Below, in pieces: positions 14,714 through 21,426 of a stretch of 22,591 bases of DNA. The stretch's first letter is position 1; every line of letters begins with the position of its first letter. Position numbers and translations under genes: made by a program. The notes below the pieces were generated by a model that searched no databases, was not told where the DNA came from, and was given only the letters and a program-made list of their open reading frames with translations. The stretch spans positions 1 through 22,591 of the forward strand of contig JBGSWC010000278.1 of assembly GCA_041752635.1 (NCBI GenBank), read 5' to 3'. Source of the DNA: JBGSWC01 sp041752635. GTDB lineage: Bacteria; Planctomycetota; Planctomycetia; Pirellulales; Lacipirellulaceae.

Positions 14714-15112
14714 GTCTTTGATCAATGCACTTCCATGAGAACCGATTTGCCTGCTCGAAAGCACCGACAAGATGCCCACTCTTCCGCCCCCACCAAAATG
14801 CGGTGTGGAAGCCAGGTGGTACGCGCCGACGGTCAGGCGATCGATTTGGCCGCCCTCGAGGCGGTCGAGCAACTCGACGACACGATGTTTGCTGCGCTAG
14901 GCGGCGATGCGTCGTCACTCGACATCGCACGCGATCGCTGGCGAGCCGTACGACGTCAGGTCGCCGCCAGCCTCGTCGACGAAGCGCGCGATAAATACAT
15001 CGAACGTGCCGAAGCCACCTGGAACGACTATCGCAACGGCGATGACGCCGATGTTGTGCGCGCATTCGCGGCGCTCGATGTGTTGCTGATGCTGGAGGGC
15101 GCCGCAGAGTGA
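14678..15112 (+). CDS. Small hypothetical helical protein
   Basis: I do not recognise this protein. From the GTG at 14678 (GAGG 7 nt upstream) it has 144 residues; ATGs at 14735 and 14798 are alternative starts, and the poorly ordered first 40 residues make a shorter form plausible. The C-terminal 95 residues (from about VRADGQAIDLAALEAVEQLD) are mostly helical, acidic and Ala rich, with many charged residues and no membrane segment. It lies 49 bp after the GTPase and is the last plus-strand gene before asnS, which converges 19 bp away. It is probably part of the same transcript as the FGE-like and GTPase genes. Confidence 0.6.
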   Translation: MGAILPATASVPVFDQCTSMRTDLPARKHRQDAHSSAPTKMRCGSQVVRADGQAIDLAALEAVEQLDDTMFAALGGDASSLDIARDRWRAVRRQVAASLVDEARDKYIERAEATWNDYRNGDDADVVRAFAALDVLLMLEGAAE

Positions 15113-15131
15113 TAGCCGAGTGAAGCGTTGG

Positions 15132-16529
15132 CTAAAACTCGGCGTTCCCCGGCGTCCGCGGGAACGGAATTACGTCGCGGATGTTGGTCATGCCGGTGAT
15201 GAACTGCACGACGCGTTCGAGACCCAGCCCAAAGCCGCTATGAGGCACCGTGCCAAATCGCCGTAAGTCGAGGTACCACCAGTAATCGTCGGGGTTGAGA
15301 TGCTGGAGCCGCATTCGGGCTTCGAGCACATCGAGCCGGCTTTCGCGCTCGCTGCCGCCGATGATTTCGCCGACTCCCGGAACGAGTACATCCATCGCCC
15401 GCACAGTTTTGTCGTCGTCGTTCAGTCGCATGTAGAACGGCTTGATTGTCTTCGGATAGTTGTAAACGATGACGGGCGCACCGAAGTGCTTCTCGGTCAG
15501 ATACCGTTCGTGCTCGGCCTGGAGGTCGGTCCCCCACTCAACTTTAAATTCAAACTTCTCGCCCGAATTGGTAAGCAAGTCAACTGCGTCGGTGTAAGGT
15601 ACGCGATGAAAATCGGCCGCCGCCAGTTGCTCGAGCCGGGTGATTGTCTGGTCGTCGACCCGGTCGCGAAAGAACTCCAAATCCTCGCCACAATTTGCCA
15701 GCACGTCGCGGGCGATCCGCTTCAAGAAACTTTCCGCGAGGGCCATGTTGTCGTCGAGTTCATAGAACGCCATCTCGGGTTCGATCATCCAGAACTCGGC
15801 CAAGTGCCGCGACGTGTTGCTGTTTTCGGCGCGAAAGGTTGGACCAAACGTGTAGACTTTACCAAGCGAAGTCGCGAAAATCTCGGCTTCGAGTTGGCCT
15901 GATACTGTGAGGAACGACGGTCGCTCGAAAAAGTCTTTCGAGAAGTCAACTTTGCCTTCGCCATCGCGCGGGGGCGACGCGGCATCGAGCGTCGTGACGC
16001 GGAACATTTCGCCCGCCCCTTCGCAATCACTGGCCGTGATGATGGGAGTGTGGACGTAAAGGAATCCATCTTCCTGAAAAAAGTCGTGGATCGACCGGCA
16101 AATCTGATTCCGCACCCGCATCACGGCACCAAACGTGTTGGTACGAGGCCGGAGGTGAGCCCACTCGCGAAGCTTCTCAAACGTGTGCCGCTTCTTTTGT
16201 AGCGGGTACGTTTCGGGATCGGCGTTGCCGTGCATGGCGAGACTGTCGGCGAGCAACTCAGTTGCTTGGCCCTGGCCCTGCGACGGTTTGATTTCGCCGG
16301 TGACCGAAATGCTCGCCCCGGCACTGAGATGTTTGACAACCGACTCGTAATTATCGAGCTCACCCGGCGCAACAACTTGAATGTTCCCCAGCGACGAACC
16401 GTCGTTCAACTCAATGAAGCTGAAGCCTCCTTTCGAGTCCCGGCGCGTGCGAACCCAACCCTGGAGTAGCACGCTCGCTCCGATCGATTCAGTTTGGCGA
16501 GCCTTGCGAACGGAGAGTTTTGTGGGCAT
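15132..16529 (-). CDS. asnS: Asparaginyl-tRNA synthetase
   Basis: This 465-residue class IIb synthetase charges tRNA-Asn with asparagine in the cytoplasm. Residues 1-105 form the OB-fold anticodon-binding domain (LLQGWVRTRRDSKGGFSFIE). The catalytic core shows motif 2 as FRAENSNTSRHLAEF at 232-246, whose RHLAEF form separates AsnRS from AspRS, and motif 3 as GFGLGLER at 432-439. Length is typical. No good ribosome binding site precedes the ATG. It lies 95 bp downstream of nqrM on the same strand, with a repeat-like sequence in the gap, so it may have its own promoter. Its presence suggests direct Asn-tRNA synthesis and not only the amidotransferase route. Confidence 0.97.
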   Translation of the reverse strand: MPTKLSVRKARQTESIGASVLLQGWVRTRRDSKGGFSFIELNDGSSLGNIQVVAPGELDNYESVVKHLSAGASISVTGEIKPSQGQGQATELLADSLAMHGNADPETYPLQKKRHTFEKLREWAHLRPRTNTFGAVMRVRNQICRSIHDFFQEDGFLYVHTPIITASDCEGAGEMFRVTTLDAASPPRDGEGKVDFSKDFFERPSFLTVSGQLEAEIFATSLGKVYTFGPTFRAENSNTSRHLAEFWMIEPEMAFYELDDNMALAESFLKRIARDVLANCGEDLEFFRDRVDDQTITRLEQLAAADFHRVPYTDAVDLLTNSGEKFEFKVEWGTDLQAEHERYLTEKHFGAPVIVYNYPKTIKPFYMRLNDDDKTVRAMDVLVPGVGEIIGGSERESRLDVLEARMRLQHLNPDDYWWYLDLRRFGTVPHSGFGLGLERVVQFITGMTNIRDVIPFPRTPGNAEF

Positions 16530-16585
16530 AGCTGGATCGATGATCGAAAATGGAATGACGACTGGTTCGTGTTAAGCAAGACGAT

Positions 16586-16618
16586 TTACCACTGAGTCAC
16601 GGAGGTCACCGTGGTTAA
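16586..16618. repeat. Short dispersed repeat (ACCACTGAGTCAC type), copy B
   Basis: The sequence ACCACTGAGTCACGGAGG, ending in CCGTGGTTAA, resembles the element in the nqrF-apbE gap (17937-17979), which has ACCACCGAGTTAC on the opposite strand. Both lie in spacers of the minus-strand nqr-asnS region. Such motifs resemble repeats I recall in planctomycete intergenic DNA. Confidence 0.5.
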
Positions 16619-16624
16619 ACTCCT

Positions 16625-16867
16625 TCAGCCGGAAGTTTGGCTGGCCATCTCTTCACGGCGTTTGGCATCTTGCTCGCCACGACACTCGGGAGCCGGGTTC
16701 GAGCAAAGTTGACAAGCCGTACCGCCTTGCGAGTCAGATTGGTTGTTGAGCCCACCGCAGGTGCCCTTAAGGCGACGGTTGCTGATCAGCACCCCAACGG
16801 ACATGCCAACGACGGCGATCGTGAAGGCAATTGCGGCGGCAATGTAGACAATGTAGTTAGCGATCAT
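16625..16867 (-). CDS. nqrM: Na+-NQR maturation protein NqrM
   Basis: This 80-residue protein has one N-terminal transmembrane helix (about 5-29, IVYIAAAIAFTIAVVGMSVG) and a short Cys-rich tail with C37, C52, C55 and C62; the KGTCGGLN motif is characteristic of NqrM (DUF539). In other bacteria NqrM delivers or inserts the iron centre held by NqrD and NqrE. The frame stays open upstream to 16987, but the ATG at 16867 is chosen because it overlaps the apbE stop by ATGA, indicating translational coupling, and gives the family's N-terminus. The tail after the Cys cluster is longer and more charged than I expect for the family. Confidence 0.92.
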   Translation of the reverse strand: MIANYIVYIAAAIAFTIAVVGMSVGVLISNRRLKGTCGGLNNQSDSQGGTACQLCSNPAPECRGEQDAKRREEMASQTSG

Positions 16868-17910
16868 TCTTTTGCCTCGCTTTCGAGAGGTCCAAACTTG
16901 GTCGTCCAAGCGGTCGTTGCGCGCTCGCGAACGCTGTCTCTGTCGCGCTCGACAAATAGGGCGGCAATGCGACGCTCCTCGGCCCAATTGTATCCGTCGT
17001 CAGGCCCCAGAACCAGCAGCGTTGTCGCTAGACCGTCGGCCGACATGCAGTCACTTGTGTAAACGCTGACGGTCGCCAGCGAGTGAGTCACGGGGCGACC
17101 GGTGGCCGGGTTGATGGTATGTGAGTAGCGCTGTCCCTCGTACTCAAAAAAATTTCGATAGTCGCCCGACGTGGCGAGTGCTCCCGTTGTGAGCTTGAGA
17201 ATATGGGACGCAGACCTTCCTTGTTCGTCAGGCCGCTCAACACCAAGTTTCCATGCCGACCCGTCGGGCTTTTTCCCCCGCACACGGACTTCACCGCCAA
17301 TCTCGACCATGTAGGCATCGACCCCACTCGCTTCGAGTAACTCGCAAATCGCATCGACACCATAGCCTTTGGCGATGGCCGAGAGATTCAACTCGACGCC
17401 CGCATTCGTGCGGCTAAGCGACGGCGACGTTGCGTCGAGCTCGATCATTTCGTAGCCGACAACTTCGCGTGCGTCGGCAATTTCGTCGTCGGATGGCGGT
17501 CGCGTTCGTTGGCCTTTGGGACCAAAGCCCCAAATATCGACGAGTGGTCCAACGGTTGGATCGAATGCTCCCCCCGAATCCTTCGCCAGTTCAAGTGACG
17601 CTGACACGACAACTGCCGTCTCTCGCGAAATCGGCATTGGTTCAAGAGAATCGTTCGAATTGAACCGTGATAGCTCCGACGATTCGATATAGGTCGACAT
17701 CAAGTTATTGATTTCAACCAATCGCTCGTCGATCGCCTCCTTAAGCTGTTCGGCCGTGTCGGCAGCTTCGACGACCACCTTCACCGAATAGCGAGTGCCC
17801 ATCGTCGGGCCGGTGATTTCGTAAAGCGCCTCAGAATTAACCGTCGCTGAATCACAACCAACAAGAACAACGAGTGCGAGAACCAACGCCGCATGCCATC
17901 GGCAAAGCAC
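16864..17910 (-). CDS. apbE: FAD:protein FMN transferase, lipoprotein
   Basis: ApbE attaches FMN through a phosphoester bond to Thr in NqrB and NqrC. From a GTG at 17910 it has 348 residues and a lipoprotein signal ending LVVLVGC (Cys19), placing it outside the inner membrane where the flavin sites lie. Family motifs: GPTMGTRYSV, SGGAFDPTVGPLVDIWGFGP, LSAIAKGYGVD (176-186), IGGEVR, ATSGDYRNFF and SHTINPATGRPV, with D287 and D292 for Mg. The frame is open to 18033, overlapping nqrF, but residues encoded upstream derive from an intergenic repeat and hairpin, so the later start is favoured. It lies directly after nqrF and overlaps nqrM by 4 bp. Confidence 0.93.
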   Translation of the reverse strand: MLCRWHAALVLALVVLVGCDSATVNSEALYEITGPTMGTRYSVKVVVEAADTAEQLKEAIDERLVEINNLMSTYIESSELSRFNSNDSLEPMPISRETAVVVSASLELAKDSGGAFDPTVGPLVDIWGFGPKGQRTRPPSDDEIADAREVVGYEMIELDATSPSLSRTNAGVELNLSAIAKGYGVDAICELLEASGVDAYMVEIGGEVRVRGKKPDGSAWKLGVERPDEQGRSASHILKLTTGALATSGDYRNFFEYEGQRYSHTINPATGRPVTHSLATVSVYTSDCMSADGLATTLLVLGPDDGYNWAEERRIAALFVERDRDSVRERATTAWTTKFGPLESEAKE

Positions 17911-18000
17911 ATCGGCGATTTCAGCGAGACGCCGATCTCTCGGTGTTCTCTGTGACTCAGTTCTCAGTAACTCGGTGGTAGACACAAAACTAACCACCGA
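17911..18000. repeat. Composite repeat and hairpins in the nqrF-apbE spacer (copy A)
   Basis: On the minus strand the segment 17979-17937 reads ACCACCGAGTTACTGAGAAC then TGAGTCACAGAGAACACCGAGAG, which contains a 15-bp unit twice (GAGTTACTGAGAACT and GAGTCACAGAGAACA). It is flanked by two hairpins: ATCGGCG/CGCCGAT (17911-17917 with 17930-17936) and TCGGTGGT/ACCACCGA (17972-17979 with 17993-18000). The second reaches into the last codons of nqrF. It may be an inserted REP-like element that modulates expression between nqrF and apbE. Confidence 0.6.
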
Positions 18001-19216
18001 AGTCATCGAAGGCAATGTTTTCCTTCTCGACACCTAAATCATCGAGCATCTTGAAGACAGCCGCATTCATCATCGGCGGGCCACAGATGTAGTATTCGAT
18101 ATCTTCGGGAGCCGGATGGTCTTTAAGATAGTTTTCGAGCAACACTTGGTGAATGAACCCTTGGTAGCCGGTCCAATTGTCTTCGGGGAGTGGCTCTGAC
18201 AGGGCGACATTCATCTGAAAGTTGGGAAACTCTTCCTCGATCTTCCGAAACTCGTCGATGTAAAACAGCTCGCGACTGCTGCGACCGCCGTACCAATAAC
18301 TGACTTTGCGCTTGGTCTTTTGTTCTTTGAACAGCTCGAAGATGTGACTTCGCAGGGGGGCCATTCCAGCCCCACCACCGATGTAAACCATCTCGGCGTC
18401 AGAGTCTTTAATAAAGAATTCGCCGTAGGGGCCGCTGATGGTGACTTTGTCGCCCGGCTTTTGGGCGAAGATGTAGCTCGACGCTTTGCCCGGCGGAGTG
18501 TTTTCGGGGGCGCGGGGCGGCGGGCTGGCGATGCGAACGTTGAGCATGATGATTCCCTTCTCGCCCGGATAGTTGGCCATGGAGTAGGCGCGAATCACTG
18601 GCTCGTCGACTTTCGATACATATCGCCAAACGTTGTATTTGTCCCAATCGGGGTGAAACCGCTCTTCGATATCAAAGTCTTTGTACTCGACCACATGCTT
18701 GGGAATTTCGATTTGAATATAACCACCCGCCTTGAAGGCAACTTCTTCGCCCTCGGGAAGTTTGAGCTTGAATTCCTTGATAAAGGTCGCCACGTTGTGG
18801 TTCGAGATGACTTCGCATTCCCACTTCTTGGTCTCGAAAGCCTCGGCGGGAACCTCGATTGTCATGTCCTGCTTAACAGCGACCTGACACGACAGGCGGC
18901 ATCCTTCGCGGGCTTCGCCCTTGCTGATGTGGGCCCGCTCGGTGGGCAGAATGTCGCCACCCCCTGAGAGCACCTTCACTTCGCACTGGGCACACGTGCC
19001 GCCACCGCCACAGGCGCTAGAGATAAAGATGCCTTCGTCGGCGAGAGCGTTCAACAGTTTTCCGCCAGCGGGGACACTGATGGTCTTTTGTTCGTTGATG
19101 AGAATATTGACGTTGCCGCTGGGCACGAGTTGCTTGCGGGCGACCATGATAATGGCAACCAGCGCGAGCACCACAACGGTGAACATCGTCACACCGGCAA
19201 CAATGACAGGATCCAT
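17990..19216 (-). CDS. nqrF: Na+-translocating NADH:quinone reductase subunit F
   Basis: NqrF takes electrons from NADH. The protein has 408 residues from the ATG at 19216 (a TTG lies 18 bp upstream in frame). It has one N-terminal membrane helix, then a 2Fe-2S ferredoxin domain with C69, C75, C78 and C110, nearly the numbering of the Vibrio cholerae protein. The FAD domain shows RAYSMANYPGE at 209-219. The NADH domain shows GGGAGMAPLRS at 280-290 and C378 in YYICGPPMM, and the protein ends in the conserved IAFDDFGG. GAAGAG lies about 6 nt before the start. It lies 61 bp after nqrE in the nqr operon and is followed by apbE. Confidence 0.97.
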   Translation of the reverse strand: MDPVIVAGVTMFTVVVLALVAIIMVARKQLVPSGNVNILINEQKTISVPAGGKLLNALADEGIFISSACGGGGTCAQCEVKVLSGGGDILPTERAHISKGEAREGCRLSCQVAVKQDMTIEVPAEAFETKKWECEVISNHNVATFIKEFKLKLPEGEEVAFKAGGYIQIEIPKHVVEYKDFDIEERFHPDWDKYNVWRYVSKVDEPVIRAYSMANYPGEKGIIMLNVRIASPPPRAPENTPPGKASSYIFAQKPGDKVTISGPYGEFFIKDSDAEMVYIGGGAGMAPLRSHIFELFKEQKTKRKVSYWYGGRSSRELFYIDEFRKIEEEFPNFQMNVALSEPLPEDNWTGYQGFIHQVLLENYLKDHPAPEDIEYYICGPPMMNAAVFKMLDDLGVEKENIAFDDFGG

Positions 19217-19277
19217 AACAGACTCTTCAGGCAATGAATGAAGACGTGATCAACGGGTAAACATCGATTGGCAAATT

Positions 19278-19904
19278 CTACTCGGGCAGGTCAATTCCAC
19301 CAAACGCCATGAATGCCATCGCGATCAGCCCGACAGTCATGAACGTGATGCCGAGTCCGCGAAGTCCCTCGGGCACATCGCTGTAGCGCAGTTTCTCACG
19401 AACACCGGCGAGTGCCGTGATAGCGAGCGCCCAGCCAAACCCGGAACCGACACCATAAACACAGCTTTCGGCGAATGTGTAATCGCGTTCGACCATGAAC
19501 AACGAGCCACCAAGGATCGCACAGTTAACTGTAATCAGCGGCAAGAAAATGCCCAGCGTGTTATAGAGGGGCGGAAAGAAGCGGTCGAGCGTCATTTCTA
19601 AAATCTGTACCATCGCGGCAATAGTGCCGATGTAGCTGATAAGTCCCAAGAACTCGAGGTTCTGATCGGCGAGGCTGGGACTGAGCCAACTCAGGGCGCC
19701 CTTTTTCAGCAGGAACTGAAAGATCAAATTATTCGCCGGAATCGTGATCGCCATGATCACAATTACAGCCACTCCAAGGCTCATGGCCGTCTTTACGTTC
19801 TTAGAAATGGCGATGAACGTACACATTCCTAAGAAGTAGACGAGCGCGAGATTCTGAATGAAGATCGAATTCAGAAAAATATTGAGGTAGTGATTGAAGT
19901 CCAT
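19278..19904 (-). CDS. nqrE: Na+-translocating NADH:quinone reductase subunit E
   Basis: NqrE is an integral membrane subunit with 208 residues and six predicted helices. With NqrD it carries the intramembrane iron centre that links NqrF to NqrC. The expected Cys ligands are present: C28 (YFLGMCTF) and C128 (TVNCAILGG). Also typical are DRFFPPLYNTLGIFLPLITV and YGVGSGFGWALAI. It lies 53 bp after nqrD and has no visible ribosome binding site, like several genes of this operon. Confidence 0.97.
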   Translation of the reverse strand: MDFNHYLNIFLNSIFIQNLALVYFLGMCTFIAISKNVKTAMSLGVAVIVIMAITIPANNLIFQFLLKKGALSWLSPSLADQNLEFLGLISYIGTIAAMVQILEMTLDRFFPPLYNTLGIFLPLITVNCAILGGSLFMVERDYTFAESCVYGVGSGFGWALAITALAGVREKLRYSDVPEGLRGLGITFMTVGLIAMAFMAFGGIDLPE

Positions 19905-19957
19905 AAGATTGCCGATGGTCGTATTCGTGGAAAGTTACCGCGCGAATGGTGGCCCGT

Positions 19958-20614
19958 TTACTCTTGCTCAATTTGTTCGGGTCGGAAGGTGCGAAGCACC
20001 CAGATGAAAAGCCCAATGAGGAAAAACGCGCTGGGTGCGAGTAGCATCAGACCGTTAGGGGTGTAGTACAGATCACCAAAGATTCCGGTAGCGGCTTCAC
20101 TCGTTGGGGGTGCTGTTGGCACAACTTGATAGCCGAGCAATTTGCCCGAACCAAACAACTCGCGGAAGAAACCCACGGCGATTAAAATCAAACCGTAGCC
20201 GAGCCCGTTGCCGATGCCGTCGAGAAACGACCGCAGCGGCGGTTCTTTCATCGCGAACGCCTCGGCGCGGCCCATCACGATGCAATTTGTGATGATGAGC
20301 CCAACGAACACGCTCAGCGTCTTGCTGACTTCATAGGCGTAAGCTTTGAGGAATTGATCGACAACGATCACGAGCGAGGCAATGATCGTCATCTGTACAA
20401 TGATGCGGATGCTCGACGGGATGAAGTTTCGGATCGAACTGATCGCCGCGCTGGAACAGGCCGTGACGACGGTCACGGCAATCGCCATCACGATCGACGT
20501 CTTGAGTTGCGTCGTCACCGCCAACGCCGAACAGATGCCAAGCACCTGTAGCGCGATGGGGTTGCTAGTAAAAATCGGTCGAGTGAGGACGTCGAGAGCC
20601 GATGAATTTGCCAT
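19958..20614 (-). CDS. nqrD: Na+-translocating NADH:quinone reductase subunit D
   Basis: NqrD is homologous to NqrE with inverted topology and shares its iron centre. It has 218 residues and about six membrane helices. The ligand Cys residues are C28 (LGICSALAVTT) and C111 (LIITNCIVMGRAEAFA). SFLDGIGNGLGYGLIL is also typical of the family. It starts 29 bp after nqrC. The C-terminal end, FRPEQIEQE, is hydrophilic. Confidence 0.97.
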   Translation of the reverse strand: MANSSALDVLTRPIFTSNPIALQVLGICSALAVTTQLKTSIVMAIAVTVVTACSSAAISSIRNFIPSSIRIIVQMTIIASLVIVVDQFLKAYAYEVSKTLSVFVGLIITNCIVMGRAEAFAMKEPPLRSFLDGIGNGLGYGLILIAVGFFRELFGSGKLLGYQVVPTAPPTSEAATGIFGDLYYTPNGLMLLAPSAFFLIGLFIWVLRTFRPEQIEQE

Positions 20615-20643
20615 GACAGTGTTCGCTAATTCGCTACAAAAAG

Positions 20644-21426
20644 TTAGTTTTCGGGATTGCCCGCAGTTTGAGCTTTCAAGTAAGGCCCAAAGGCGTCGTC
20701 GCCGAGCCAGTAGTTGACCATATTTTGCACCCCTTTCGAGGTAATAGTCGCCCCACTCAGGCCGTCGACCGAGTGCTCGGCGTCGGGGGTCGACGGTCCG
20801 ACTGATCCCTTAATCAATTTGACGGCCGGATCGCCTTCGTCGTCGTAGATTTCTTTGCCCTTGAAGTCGTTCTTGAATTTGTCACTTTCGACTTCGCCAC
20901 CAAGACCGGGCGTTTCGGCGTGTTGGTAGTACGAGATGCCAACGACCGTATCGCCGTCATCCGCCAAAGCGATAAACCCATAGAGCGTGCTCCAGAGTCC
21001 TTTGCCGTAAATGGGAATCACATACGATTCGACTTTACCATCTTTCACGACTTGGTAGACGTAAGCGACGTTTTCGCGACGCGCCACGCCCGGCTTTGGT
21101 CCAGTGGTTTCGATCGGCGAACTCTGTTCCGCGATCGTGCGAGCGTCGGCGGCCGAATAATTGTCGGGCACATCAGCGACTTCATCCGTGCCGAGCTTGA
21201 CCGGCACCGGTTTGATCAATTCTTCGTAAGTTTTGGCGATCATGGCTTTATCGGCGTTGCCGTCGATCAGCCCAGCAGCGACCAATACGTTCTTTTGAAC
21301 GTCGAGCCGTTTGTTCTCTTCCTGTTTATCGTGCAGCAACACTGCGGCCGACGAGACCACCAGCGAACAGACCAAACACAACACGGTGGCCACCACAAAG
21401 GTGCCCAGCACACTATCACGTGCCAT
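20644..21426 (-). CDS. nqrC: Na+-translocating NADH:quinone reductase subunit C
   Basis: NqrC carries a covalent FMN on the outer side of the membrane and passes electrons to NqrB. From the ATG at 21426 it has 260 residues: one membrane helix (about 8-32) and a periplasmic FMN-binding domain with the SGAT attachment motif (S224-T227 in VDGLSGATITS). T227 is the expected ApbE target. YGKGLWSTLYGFIAL and HAETPGLGGEV also fit. The frame is open upstream to 21528, but that stretch is out-of-frame nqrB. The chosen start overlaps nqrB's end by 11 bp, suggesting translational coupling. Confidence 0.96.
   Translation of the reverse strand: MARDSVLGTFVVATVLCLVCSLVVSSAAVLLHDKQEENKRLDVQKNVLVAAGLIDGNADKAMIAKTYEELIKPVPVKLGTDEVADVPDNYSAADARTIAEQSSPIETTGPKPGVARRENVAYVYQVVKDGKVESYVIPIYGKGLWSTLYGFIALADDGDTVVGISYYQHAETPGLGGEVESDKFKNDFKGKEIYDDEGDPAVKLIKGSVGPSTPDAEHSVDGLSGATITSKGVQNMVNYWLGDDAFGPYLKAQTAGNPEN

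Noticed and set aside
14289..15065. 258-codon minus-strand open frame
   Set aside because: It is antisense to the GTPase and the small helical protein, is extremely Arg rich, and shows no motifs; it reflects the GC-rich codon pattern of the real genes.
17911..18033. Upstream extension of ApbE by 41 residues
   Set aside because: The extension is encoded by the nqrF end, an intergenic repeat and a hairpin, and would bury the lipoprotein signal.
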